A stretch of DNA of 64,000 nucleotides from a virus: positions 1 through 64,000 of the IMG/VR virus record IMGVR_UViG_3300013132_005564; one strand, given 5' to 3'. The notes below the pieces were generated by a model, which worked only from the letters and a program-made list of their open reading frames with translations, ran no database searches and was not told the origin of the DNA. Position 1 is the first letter of the stretch; each line of letters starts with the position of its first letter. A program made the position numbers and the translations under genes. Below are positions 25,601 through 30,832 of the stretch, piece after piece.

Positions 25601-26756
25601 CGACAAGGTGTCCGCTCTTGCCGAGGTTTCCCCGGAGAGGGTCGACGAGTTGATGTGGCGCGGCGCGCAGGTTTCACAAATAAGGAGGCTCGCCGCAATG
25701 GATCCCTTCTCGAGGGCGGAGGAGCTGAACTCCGTGCGCAGGAAGCGCGCTCTCGCCAGGCAGCTTGCCGGCACAAGCGGCGGACCGATCGGCACAGACG
25801 GGTTCTCGTCCCTCAATTTCTCCGGGAGGACGCAGCAAGAGGACTCCTTCCTTGATGAGGCACTGGCGCAGGCGCTCGACCAGGAAACGCTCTTCCTCGG
25901 CTTGATAAACGACATGAAGAGAGACGGCGGATCCGACGCTGGGATGGCCAAGCGGAATTTCGTTCCGCAGAGGTACGACATCAAACCGGTCAAGGACGGA
26001 TTCGTTATCATCGACATGAGCAACAGGAACGCGGTATCGAGCCGCGTGTTCAAGAGCAGGAGGCGCGCCCTCGACGGGGCCCGCAGAATGGACGTCGGCG
26101 ACAGCCGCTTTGACCCGTTCGGTCCCGAGACGCCCGACGGCGCGCCTGCGACAATCGCCGAATCGTTCGCAAATGATCCGAGGACGGCCAGGATCTTCCA
26201 GTCTCAATCGGGGGCCTCGCGGGCCCGCCTCGAAACGGACAGCAAGATCTCGTCCGACGAGAGCGGGTTACCGAGCAGACTGACCCTGTCTGGGCCGCGC
26301 GGACCGGCGGAGATCACCAAGGAGTTCGCAGCCGGGACTTTGAGGATGTTCGACAACGGGGCTTCCTCAATCCCCAATCCTTCACCGGAGGAGGCCTCGA
26401 CGACGAGATTGATCTCCGGCTACGTCTCCACAAACGCAATGATCGAGACCGTGCTCGGGAGGCTCGACACGATCGCGCGAATGAGTCGCTCGAGGATTGA
26501 CGAGTCGGCCGAGGAAATTGAAATGATGGTCGTTTTCCTCGGGAGGATGCAGAAGCGCAGGAATTACTTCTACAACCAGTTGATTGACAGACTCGGCGAC
26601 GACAATCCGACCACCGCAACAATAAACAAGTGGCACGACGAAAGGGCCGGCATCGGGCGCGAGTCGTCGCAAATTGGGGACGGCGGGCTTCCGCGCTACG
26701 TCCTGCCAGAGGGATTGACCGACGGAATGAGTTTCAAATCACTGTCAATTGTTTAG
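13644..26756 (+). CDS. Giant polyvalent polyprotein with N-terminal HK97-type prohead protease
   Basis: A 4370-residue protein. Residues 30-180 are an HK97-type (S78/U35) prohead protease with catalytic H77 (VVWGHDWN) and S141 (EWSIGYK). Then come a GPCWPGYKQVGMKKGKRGG Cys module, a DUF6321-like stretch (GLTAAGRAHFKRTEGANLKP), a His/Cys-rich stretch (466-487), the shared DADLDR...GRGIPDPTP module (586-612), a Pro-rich linker, sigma-region-4-like HTH (845-970), long uncharacterised regions and a DEDDh exonuclease (about 2795-3065). AGM/AAM motifs have their Met at 727, 780, 841, 972, 1894, 2368, 3358, 3673, 3875 and 4101, mostly in linkers. ATG 13644 is assumed; ATGs at 13674 or 13677 are better placed behind GAGG. 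Prohead proteases are normally 150-250 residues, so this fusion is exceptional. Confidence 0.88.
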   Translation: MNRRLLLTEDMMNQQVFEDEDYLYKSLNGQINVDEAQGIVEAFVAGVGNKDSVGDICLPGCFTSSLKRRKPRVVWGHDWNSPIGKVLEIYEVGPNDPRLPAKMRKAGIGGLYARVQFNLKAEKGREAFANVSFFGMEQEWSIGYKTLDAVFDPVQTANLLKEVELYEVSPVLHGANQLTGTISIKADEAETQIKEGKGPCWPGYKQVGMKKGKRGGMVPNCVPVDGKSLEDECCPEEKAADKPALRDPKGGLTAAGRAHFKRTEGANLKPGVRGAADTPEKMRRKGSFLTRFFTNPSGPMKKPNGKPTRLALSAAAWGEPVPQNASDASALAAKGRRLLERYENSKKKKKDDEDSIENKNHVAAIYAAASAPQNETFGRASQLTRALAARFGGPVRLVTADNDIAIFEMGAGQSTETMRVAYHYDGDEFMIGTAQQVKPETVYIPINQTTSGQTVGGVTAGISAQHGHHAGHQGHCCPGCGHGGSCDASVALSPGDDPRIAFVKLKSLGDQLNFKVVPTDGGFILEGFGLLNEESQDFVAKKVAEDMEKKFLNPIGNVSRRSLGVPDIRGFVRGFNVDMNPLTARDADLDRLVLEGNPLINMGRGIPDPTPFGSANRPSFDLPAARGDLDLGAPRMMPAVPDVPRREPEEVPEPVKPKAPPVRPPRREPSRPEREPTKPPVPVPTRPEREPARPNTPVPVPVPVPTRPREPVPIGEASNDNFAIAAMGGGKRTPKQIAEALASVDSEKRESRQSRMIRLRDSGFDEMRRLMLLDGPDAGMADPNRNGRRGRAVRIDSDETLEEVLRRRRSGQDISDMTEDIDLPNPGDRSLTDPTPGDAGMAGRPRTREESADLGRKIWLARTHDRLSLEEAGRRHGVSREEARQLELRHQKYLRDLGVDHPNRVGRATIDDANSGLTDAEADLLRRRLDGEMLEEAAERLGTDRFAVRRMEQLALAKLRNRIVQGDADAGMARGDGGRAVEADRPKASRVARPESPGKRRINKVDPTFSQIYESLRDSGPDGLTAPQRLRVAAMIRLRDSINNKITAMRVAGSRRRTSHLGPEIQELNDGIKGARETAAEVARVVVGSKDDFLNSAIKTANSKQDDDLDASLNFRSFDALSDAGGDVAKASRILGMDGDVVLLRAAAHSMRLAASAGPARRRIARLSEKLRHKLTSAESVTLRMWINGASDSDIIDRFPAFADERAVVAQRINALRKIGIDPTSPEMLSEVKSGRIFYDEFGLFAELVDDAGQTTLNRLGDGPMGGMNKGVRRVVSADFGDGRRDYAVTRTISRDRASYGDELVMLVPINGDDEATVSTLIGRALLGGDLRASSVEFPAVIRSSRGRVVGVTDASGRNVPLFGERSINASQALVATESAAAEERASELIKSIRDNDSASRIKMDQDVEVAGRRSTSLRLALDHLLQTGDWIGGDLGVTGRVPDRDVMFSFGLDADDDGSPIVPNNSTQDEFNARAVSDFLSDKPGATEGEIDDYLSRVNASRIAQVKRKAELAAKESDRLRHIRDSAEERRLQRVIDLETLDQRIAESLAEETRFISSLSGEQLSQLSRGQGGFAYVVHKGPDRLKDGVLDPSKSAGVDRSVAEVAGQGDTRGANRQYIQRFVQSYDNKRQMVSSADDMMARISRGERQLTVDQSIRRSLKAASPLIARIASDSGFLNLDELPEQKISEVIRDLTRFSESQRDDLARYEGIMGAIRRYGGTNADQLLSAEADPISALSSLNFYGRYADADLPRDVVQFEDGFVDNLTRRWNPTDEEMLERWNGLGGIRGGAFVVHGKRDSQIVSGGLLGPTSEAQIISPLKPLVGFSTPVRLYGQRQDDDPESLIPMLGPALAARAIKMHKRDGEIDIERLLIDPDLAPDGFVGYPDGASAGMASADTTDDESRTYSDYRNSLTPRGKLFDARLSGLLREDVNFDQMIFNEDDANFFRKTYSELVEDRKNPSEADILRLEALIDRAEAFYLPFRRSTMPHELEASGATVLDIMDAPDDGSLNEKITGSTKFVAPREIESLRGNRRLREQLVGVPFLNRTPVSFHSSPTGTVPYIAVRIGRKTSDLDGDTEFHPASVMRYVALTGDGPVNWNHPSMAQPNRANDWTPEMLGKPFRLPDAEADFHLSRRRTMDRNLSHVGDSPQKVVLGLRRRYGLLNPDIEQNRLWYDTGGWLVSLGASGSERFAKQGAALPGREFLTVTEMTQPRQLEELVKKANEAGKPLLLEVMQDIRPIGNNLRSEKIMDDIRMARPHPKTLDHEYHPLMISKPRIIRGYGNGWPSSDDFQPDEEGPAFVAGRDALTGREIRVPLRQVLMSHSPPSRERGEFDAIAFGRFGFSTESGPMVTDRATEADSVSAGMSGDDRWKPTPSYGEGRRPKFIYTVVDAVLGDDNRLDQYGVVRIDAAYVAAGRIPTRYMLDTIYALQSLDASIGAPYDHGYHFLRFVYPSSGPTEGLKSDAVRMILDPTIVFGRWNPDEKRLYILAREPDMSGDWNVALYPLDDFPTGPNKYDWTRRELIEHPDVTSGTLSTYVLGREMGPDGKWRQRVFNTSRMKADTGPMDEVFPIGPLSVPDRVATWSDGPTPETEPSDAPRIKPTDPAPSTEPRTPRKRPAAPSFSGAKDVPTETDDTVIEDMEAPRPEAFVGDEPTTMPVDPKKVKEAEIVDKTKTPLPTARDVAIGLAANDPVVIEARRNDEAKWWQKLKQKLLRTKILKTWNPETNEIKDENDNAVLNPVTGRKQYRLPFRAAWKPWGNPIAADGTESDELGFKGSMDLAGGWRDIFKIMSRKRLAFVDIETTGIVDDRTGGPVQIAVHVVEPGGDWNNPKIINVYIRPEEELSDWARDNLKVKIGDKTIPIQEALASHPEIFVSKEEARKILAEAVGNDSVIISHNWRSFDSRVWNDVMGDHPTEGWVDTLALANWLFAVDKERFGVMAKQLKEALGAAGDSKVARNAAYDRLSTPFVAWLKKAVKIDKPGGKSWGKRFQERIHAIDRLYRFATGPLWYKERLSVNGNWWPDPYASTKNEALALYFGHPILKAHDANADIEATRRNLLAMIELGDKWGAARFMFDRDSNDLLVSKEDETWALNYSAWKQAHQGIGAPTENLFAPRDTSAPGDAPSPSDGTRRPDAPGGSPDEPTTPSEPSAPGGGDRPPGGPRPPRPPGATPRGPTPDPDRVPSGSYGNGVRIYKGIGGKYVEMNSIAPATDAETAAFFVANLFVARQDGIGFQFTYGVAPDGTPRTYRLLSIEVVPKPGLTPEEARRAGIGGFVILGLDAADGRQKTFDFDLVNLRDRAFTSEPGFTKVPLPTDVYGGKDEMSLTKDQYVDLSRRRRFNNDNRTTDGPMAGMSGLTNRDGYSDSPSYWRVTEQDVEADRLSDAGLAERLRSDKVRLENLINLGPSGNSDASSVLDSIAATQRVMRIRSNQGPDHNGISVTKADSDYSLSGDFVGAPGTLGSTYSLPANPTELRRELRRNADLSVNLNMALLSDGPGRALDRLARISRIPRGEIVARLTSHDYGTYADAASERIFMSVADGVRRGENTPSSLGLLVDPALDLQPASAAVVASSRAMGLNVHGTPEMMVGDRDRYGAVELIDLLADFNETVGDLFSLASTSNETDPRFRVRSRVMRGKLAEIAREVGNRHHRSLGAGTDSLQAGAQAGMGNPDPDLRRLMSEFVRMAPSMNFESVTDAGFDEDWKRLSDQVIDDFVRRPGRGTEQAFSSFGDALKGRASVVGRTIDRIIDPSKAPIPANSPLGREVVKSTAKILALIYDLRFGSTDMLGLLASTPGAGPGSGTSGLDVTYKMIDSGAAALFARGGRKALVAYLVEAVSLGLVPAGRAMGILDRLSPSPGTAAISSGAEAAMGRSGGSSPFGDADGIPILSGSKWLDARLHAIYGSVEYEKVARGIGERFADLASRDWDNPTDDDLVDIHHYSQMVQHDDLIERFTMTGGGAAPRGGTTDTFYAGRSGLDVTIDKVSALAEVSPERVDELMWRGAQVSQIRRLAAMDPFSRAEELNSVRRKRALARQLAGTSGGPIGTDGFSSLNFSGRTQQEDSFLDEALAQALDQETLFLGLINDMKRDGGSDAGMAKRNFVPQRYDIKPVKDGFVIIDMSNRNAVSSRVFKSRRRALDGARRMDVGDSRFDPFGPETPDGAPATIAESFANDPRTARIFQSQSGASRARLETDSKISSDESGLPSRLTLSGPRGPAEITKEFAAGTLRMFDNGASSIPNPSPEEASTTRLISGYVSTNAMIETVLGRLDTIARMSRSRIDESAEEIEMMVVFLGRMQKRRNYFYNQLIDRLGDDNPTTATINKWHDERAGIGRESSQIGDGGLPRYVLPEGLTDGMSFKSLSIV
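15399..15476 (+). other. Shared DxDxD...GRGxPDPTP module, copy 1
   Basis: Encodes DADLDRLVLEG then NPLINMGRGIPDPTP (residues 586-611). Related copies begin near 27161 (short), 30935, 41998 (short), 47845, 54172 and 60730. The acidic D-x-D-x-D/DG start resembles a calcium-binding loop; the tail GRGxPDPTPG is specific to this phage set. It precedes the first AAM motif in most proteins. Confidence 0.7.
16167..16550 (+). other. Sigma-70 region-4-like double helix-turn-helix segment
   Basis: Residues about 842-970 of the protease polyprotein. The second half reads LTDAEADLLRRRLDGEMLEE, then AAERLGTDRFAVRRMEQLAL and AKLRNRI. It matches the region-4 pattern (L-x-x-x-E-x-x-x-L-x-x-R-x-x-x-x-x-x-LEE-x-A-x-x-LG-x-x-x-x-x-VR-x-x-E-x-x-A-x-x-KLR). 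The first half (RLSLEEAGRRHGVSREEARQ) is a second, weaker HTH. AGM motifs at 16164 and 16557 bound the segment exactly. Confidence 0.6.
18360..19270 (+). other. Paralogous VHxG...LDP...GFS module, copy 1
   Basis: Two landmarks about 640 bases apart: GFAYVVHKGPDRLKDGVLDP and later GGAFVVHGKRDSQIVSGG leading to LKPLVGFSTPVRLYG and LGPALAARAIKMHKRDGEID. The same pair, in the same order and spacing, ends the 3764-residue protein (46639-47520). Function is unknown. Confidence 0.6.
22038..22870 (+). other. DEDDh 3'-5' exonuclease domain inside the polyprotein
   Basis: Residues about 2799-3075. Exo I is LAFVDIETTG (D2803, E2805), Exo II is ISHNWRSFDSRVW (H2900, D2906) and Exo III is KAHDANADIEATRRN (H3049, D3054). 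This is the DnaQ/RNase T-like arrangement. The insertion between Exo II and Exo III is longer than in stand-alone enzymes. The domain is preceded by a Lys/Trp-rich stretch and followed by a Pro-rich linker. Confidence 0.85.
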
Positions 26757-26793
26757 CTAATGTCAACTTGCACTTCCTTCATTGGTAGTGCTC

Positions 26794-26799
26794 TACAAT
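26794..26799 (+). promoter_or_regulatory. Candidate -10 element before the tandem-repeat protein
   Basis: TACAAT in the 53-base gap after the 4370-residue protein; a TTGCAC (26768-26773) lies 20 bases upstream, longer than the usual spacer. Weak evidence. Confidence 0.2.
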
Positions 26800-26809
26800 G
26801 GGAGGCGCC

Positions 26810-28603
26810 ATGAAAATTTTGCGGAATCAGGACACCAAGTCGGCGACGTCAGAATACGTCCTATCGCTCGCAGAGCTCCAGGAACTGGAGGAAAACGAGC
26901 CGGATGACGACCTCCTGCTCCCGGTCCCGAAGGGGGACCGGTTCTACGCCAAGCAAGCCATTGACGACGTCCTCTCCGGTTACATGATGAGTTCCAGCGC
27001 CGTCTACGACGGCATAATCATCCACGACGCAAAGACGATCGGCCCAGAACTGGCAAAGGACTTGCGGGATGCGCTGGTCTTCGTCTGGGAGCAAAAGGCC
27101 CTCGGGGCCACCATCGGCGGCGGCAAGCCGTCGGGTGGCGGCTCCGCCGAAGACATGATCGACAGGGACGGGGACGGATACATTTACGACGGAACCCCGC
27201 AGGAGCAAAGAGTTCCGTACAAGCGCCGCGACGGCAAACCGGTCGGCGGGGGTGCTCCTGAGGGGATGGAGGCGCGACGCAGGCAGTTCGTGCGTGGCGA
27301 GGCCGCCAGGCAGGGCGTGCAACTAAACCGGGGCCCGAAACGATCGGAGCAGGAGAGAAGATTCAGGACCGAGGCGAGAGCGCGATTCGACAGGATAGCG
27401 CTCGAGGGTGAGGGATTCATTCCCGCCGACAGAATAGAAGCGGGAGATAAGCGCAATTTCGAGAACCGCATGGGTGACGTCAACGCGGGAAGAGTCGACG
27501 ATCAGGGCAGAAGCGGTTTCGGTTACGGTGGGGAGCCAGCTCCGTTCAATCCGGGACAGCGAGGCAAAAGACCCGACACCTCCTTCCAGGACAACGAGGA
27601 CGCCCGCAACCAAGGCAAGCGCCCCGCCGGCAGGCCCGTGGACAGGCTGCCCGGTGCAGGCGGACCAAGCGGGAGTCTCAACCCCGGACAACGAGGGGCC
27701 AGACCCGACACGTCCAATCAACGAGCGGAAGACGCTCGCAATCAAGGCAAGCGCCCCGCCGGGAGACCGGTCGACAGACTGCCAGGAGCGGGCGGTCCCG
27801 GCTACGACGAATCTTTCGGTAGAAACGAAAGTCGTCGTCAGCAGGGAATGCGTCCCGCGGACACCTCGAATCAGAGAGCGGAAACGGCTCGTCAAGCTGG
27901 GTCTCGTCCGCAAAGACCGGTCGACAGGCTTGGTGCGGCAGGTGGCCCCGGTTACGACGAATCTTCCAATAGAGCTGAGTCCGCCAGGATGCAGGGAATG
28001 CGTCCTGCCGATACCTCTTCGCAGAGGGCGGAAAGCGCAAGACAAGGCGCCGCTCGTCCGCAAAGACCGGTGGATCGTCTGACTGGTCCCGGTTACGACG
28101 AATCTTCCAATAGAGCCGAGTCGGCGAGAATGGGTAGGTCTCGTCCGGCCGACACTTCTTCTCAGCGGGCGGAAAGCACTAGGCAAAATCGCTCACGCCC
28201 ACAGGGTCCTGCCGACAGAATTTCTGGCCCCGGTTACGACGAATCTTCCAATAGAGCCGAAGACTCGAGAATGCAGGGTCGTCGCCCGACGGACACCTCC
28301 AACCAAAGGGCCGAGTCATCCAGACAAGGAGCGTCGCGCCCGAATCGCCCAGTAGACAGACTTGGCGGATCCGGAAATCGCAGGGCCGACGGATCTAGCA
28401 ACGCGGCCGAACGAAACAGAATGAATAGATCTCGTCCGGCGGACCGTTCTTCGCAACGAAACGAAGACGCTAGACAGGGACGCGCCGCTTCGGGAACGAG
28501 GAACGCCCAGCAGAGACCGCCCGACAGGATCGACACCTCGGGCAACAGATCTCGTAGATTCGGCAGAGGGCAAAGCGACTACCTATACGGTGGCGACGCG
28601 TAA
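26810..28603 (+). CDS. Arg/Pro-rich tandem-repeat protein with DxDGDG element
   Basis: About 597 residues. ATG at 26810 is preferred to ATG at 26798 because GGGAGG stands four bases before it. The N-terminal 100 residues look folded (LSLAELQELEENEPDDDLLL). They lead to KALGATIGGGKPS and then DRDGDGYIYDGTPQEQ, a short form of the module shared with the giant proteins. From residue about 245 to the end the chain is disordered and built of some seven imperfect units of 39-50 residues, each with a core such as RPADTSSQRAESARQ and PQRPVDRL; three units open with GPGYDESSNRAE. Composition (Arg, Pro, Gln, Ser) suggests DNA or capsid-interior contacts. A scaffold or internal head protein is possible, but I recognise no family. 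Confidence 0.8.
   Translation: MKILRNQDTKSATSEYVLSLAELQELEENEPDDDLLLPVPKGDRFYAKQAIDDVLSGYMMSSSAVYDGIIIHDAKTIGPELAKDLRDALVFVWEQKALGATIGGGKPSGGGSAEDMIDRDGDGYIYDGTPQEQRVPYKRRDGKPVGGGAPEGMEARRRQFVRGEAARQGVQLNRGPKRSEQERRFRTEARARFDRIALEGEGFIPADRIEAGDKRNFENRMGDVNAGRVDDQGRSGFGYGGEPAPFNPGQRGKRPDTSFQDNEDARNQGKRPAGRPVDRLPGAGGPSGSLNPGQRGARPDTSNQRAEDARNQGKRPAGRPVDRLPGAGGPGYDESFGRNESRRQQGMRPADTSNQRAETARQAGSRPQRPVDRLGAAGGPGYDESSNRAESARMQGMRPADTSSQRAESARQGAARPQRPVDRLTGPGYDESSNRAESARMGRSRPADTSSQRAESTRQNRSRPQGPADRISGPGYDESSNRAEDSRMQGRRPTDTSNQRAESSRQGASRPNRPVDRLGGSGNRRADGSSNAAERNRMNRSRPADRSSQRNEDARQGRAASGTRNAQQRPPDRIDTSGNRSRRFGRGQSDYLYGGDA
27547..28540 (+). repeat. Tandem repeats in the Arg/Pro-rich protein
   Basis: Seven imperfect units. 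GGxTACGACGAATCTT-like starts occur at 27801, 27951, 28092 and 28233, spaced 150, 141 and 141 bases, and two earlier units start NPGQRG (about 27547 and 27679). Bases are nearly identical over about 25 positions in the last three units, implying recent duplication or gene conversion. Confidence 0.8.
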
Positions 28604-28615
28604 ACGAGCGAGTCA

Positions 28616-28819
28616 ATGAACGGCAGACCAAGCGGCGGGTACACCCGCGGGAACCGTGTTATGGGTTATGATAAACCTACACAAAATAACGCAGTCAAAT
28701 TGAAATATCACTGCATTGCGACGGGCGAGAAACGCCAGTTTCCGTGCGGCAGTTGCGTCAACCACAAGGGTTGCCTGGCGACGACGATGCAATACAAGGA
28801 GCGAAAACATGGAACCTGA
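28616..28819 (+). CDS. Small Cys-rich protein (zinc-ribbon-like)
   Basis: A 67-residue open frame ending at TGA 28817-28819, overlapping the start of the next gene by 11 bases. The C-terminal half reads KYHCIATGEKRQFPCGSCVN then HKGCLATTMQYKERK, giving Cys residues in a C-x11-C-x2-C-x5-C layout that could bind zinc. The ribosome site is weak (GAGCGAG), and an internal ATG at 28661 is possible. The coding potential is moderate because the 5' half is unremarkable. It may serve to couple translation of the acidic protein that follows. Confidence 0.5.
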   Translation: MNGRPSGGYTRGNRVMGYDKPTQNNAVKLKYHCIATGEKRQFPCGSCVNHKGCLATTMQYKERKHGT

Positions 28820-30821
28820 GACCGGAGCACCAACCGTAAAGATCGGCGACGACGGTCAGGTCTTGCAGTGCGCCAAGGGTGCCGAGACGGCTGCCTGCGG
28901 CTACAAGGCCGGTGACGCCGTTTGCGCGGCGTGCGGCGCCACGGCGGTCGAGGTGAAGATGTACGGCGAAGACGGTGCCGACGGAATGATGTGCAAGGCG
29001 ACCGGCGAGACGGTGATGGAACCCTGCGCCGAGTGCAAGGGCGACTGCTCCGCGATGGCCTTCAAGGGCGAAATGCCCGCCCAGTTGCTCGAAAGATTCA
29101 AGAAGAAGAAGAAGACGGGTGGCAAGAATCCGTTCGCCGAGGAAGACGAGGAAGACGAGGAAGACGAGGAGATGTCGGAGAAGGGCGAAATGCCCGCCCA
29201 GTTGCTCGAAAGATTCAAGAAGAAGAAGAAGACGGGTGGCAAGAATCCGTTCGCCGAGGAAGACGAGGAAGACGAGGAGATGTCGGAAAAGGTCGCCATG
29301 TACGGCGCCCCGCCGGCGAGAGCCTATGGCGACTTCTCTGACGACGAGGAGCTGGGAATCGTGCAGGAAGCCGACACGGAGGACGACGAGGAGCTCGACA
29401 TTGAGGAGCCGGAAATGGAAGATCCCGACGAGGAGGTCTCCGGGTCGTACAGCAAAGGTGTTGGCGGACGACGGAGGGTGCCGGTAAGACCACGACGGAC
29501 GAAGGGTGCCTACACCGGCGACCCCATGGACGACGAGGATTACGACGACGAGGAAGAGGAGGGGATGGAGGAGCTGTCCCTTGACGAAGAAATGGACGAA
29601 CCAGGCGAAGTCGAAATGCAGGAAGACATGGAGAGATCGGGTTACATGTACCGAAAGTCGGACTATGCGAACCTGAGGCTCGCAACGATGGGCTTCAAGC
29701 AGGGCGAGATGGGGACCAACCCGTTCGTGTGCGCAATCGAGAGGAAGCTGTACCCCGCCAACTCTCCCGTGTGCGAGAACTGCCCCGGTGGTTGCGTGAA
29801 GGAGGGCGACATGCCCGCGCTCCTGGAGATGGAGGGCGTCGCCGAGGACATGTTCAGCGGCAAGGTCCTTGACTCGGGTTACTCGGACAAAGCCGACATC
29901 TTCGTCGTCGACGTGGAACGCAAGGACGGAAAGCCGGTGGAGGTGTTCTTCGACGGCACGACCGGAGAGTGCTACGGATGGCACATGCTCAACGACGAAG
30001 TCCTGAACGTGAAGTCTGGATTCCGCCCGAGCGAGATGATCGGGTTCTCGGAGGCTGCGCAGATAGCCACCAAGAGCATCAACGGCGACGTCGTGTCCGT
30101 CGAGGCAGATCTCTTCGAGGGTTTCGACAGCTACGCAGTCGAGATAGAGGGCGTGGACGGCAAGTCGTACGACGTGTTCGTGTCCCTTGACGGCGACATT
30201 CTCGGATACGACACCTACACGCAGCAGGAGGCCTTCGCCATTGAGTCCGAGGCCGCCGAGATAGCCCTCAAGCGCGCCTACGGCGACGACGTCAGGAAGC
30301 AGATGGCCGAGCGCGGCGACGCCATGGAGGACGGGGAGATGCCCATCGCAAACGACTCGGACCTGAGGAACGCCGTGATGTCGTGGCCGAGGTCCAAGAA
30401 GCGCACCGAGGCGAAGGAGCACATCATGGCGAGGGCCAGGGTCCTCGGTCTCGAAAAGTCGCTCCCAGACGAGTGGTTGCAGGAGAAGAAGCAGAACGAG
30501 GAGGCGAAGGGGGACGCCAACTTCCTCTCGAGTCTTGCCGAGTTCGAGCTGATCACCGAGGAGATCAAGTCGTCCAACTCCGAAGAGGATGAGGCCGAGC
30601 TGTACTTCAAGCGGATGTTCAGCGACGAGCAGCGCGAGGACGAGGCCAAGAAGGGCAACGCCCTACCCGACGGCTCGTACCCGATAGTCAACGAGACTGA
30701 CCTCAAGAACGCGATCCAGGCGTACGGCAGGGCCAAGGACAAGGACAAGGCCAGGGCCCACATCGTCAAGCGCGCCAAGTCCCTCGGCAAAGAGGATTTG
30801 ATTCCGGAAAACTGGAACTAA
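28809..30821 (+). CDS. Acidic head-associated protein with duplicated segments and DUF6582-like repeats
   Basis: A 670-residue acidic protein starting at ATG 28809 with AAGGAG eight bases upstream. Residues 10-80 are Cys-rich (LQCAKGAETAACGYKAGDAV, then CAACGATAVE and EPCAECKGDC), probably a zinc-binding region. Residues about 86-165 hold two exact copies of a block with GEMPAQLLERFKKKKKTGGK and acidic tails. After an Asp/Glu-rich stretch comes another Cys pair (SPVCENCPGGC), then two PepSY-like regions (YSDKADIFVVDVERKDGKPV; FDSYAVEIEGVDGKSYDVFV). The C-terminus has two copies of a DUF6582-like motif (IANDSDLRNAVMSW; IVNETDLKNAIQAYGRAKDK then IVKRAKSLGKEDLIPENW). DUF6582-like tails occur in phage head-associated proteins. 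A scaffolding or head role is inferred from acidity and location. Confidence 0.8.
   Translation: MEPETGAPTVKIGDDGQVLQCAKGAETAACGYKAGDAVCAACGATAVEVKMYGEDGADGMMCKATGETVMEPCAECKGDCSAMAFKGEMPAQLLERFKKKKKTGGKNPFAEEDEEDEEDEEMSEKGEMPAQLLERFKKKKKTGGKNPFAEEDEEDEEMSEKVAMYGAPPARAYGDFSDDEELGIVQEADTEDDEELDIEEPEMEDPDEEVSGSYSKGVGGRRRVPVRPRRTKGAYTGDPMDDEDYDDEEEEGMEELSLDEEMDEPGEVEMQEDMERSGYMYRKSDYANLRLATMGFKQGEMGTNPFVCAIERKLYPANSPVCENCPGGCVKEGDMPALLEMEGVAEDMFSGKVLDSGYSDKADIFVVDVERKDGKPVEVFFDGTTGECYGWHMLNDEVLNVKSGFRPSEMIGFSEAAQIATKSINGDVVSVEADLFEGFDSYAVEIEGVDGKSYDVFVSLDGDILGYDTYTQQEAFAIESEAAEIALKRAYGDDVRKQMAERGDAMEDGEMPIANDSDLRNAVMSWPRSKKRTEAKEHIMARARVLGLEKSLPDEWLQEKKQNEEAKGDANFLSSLAEFELITEEIKSSNSEEDEAELYFKRMFSDEQREDEAKKGNALPDGSYPIVNETDLKNAIQAYGRAKDKDKARAHIVKRAKSLGKEDLIPENWN
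29064..29277 (+). repeat. Recent tandem duplication inside the acidic protein
   Basis: Bases 29064-29160 and 29181-29277 are identical over about 97 positions (period 117 bases, 39 codons). The acidic tail of each copy also carries a 9-base slippage repeat (GGAAGACGA), three units in the first copy and two in the second. Confidence 0.85.
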
Positions 30822-30832
30822 GGGGGATCGAG

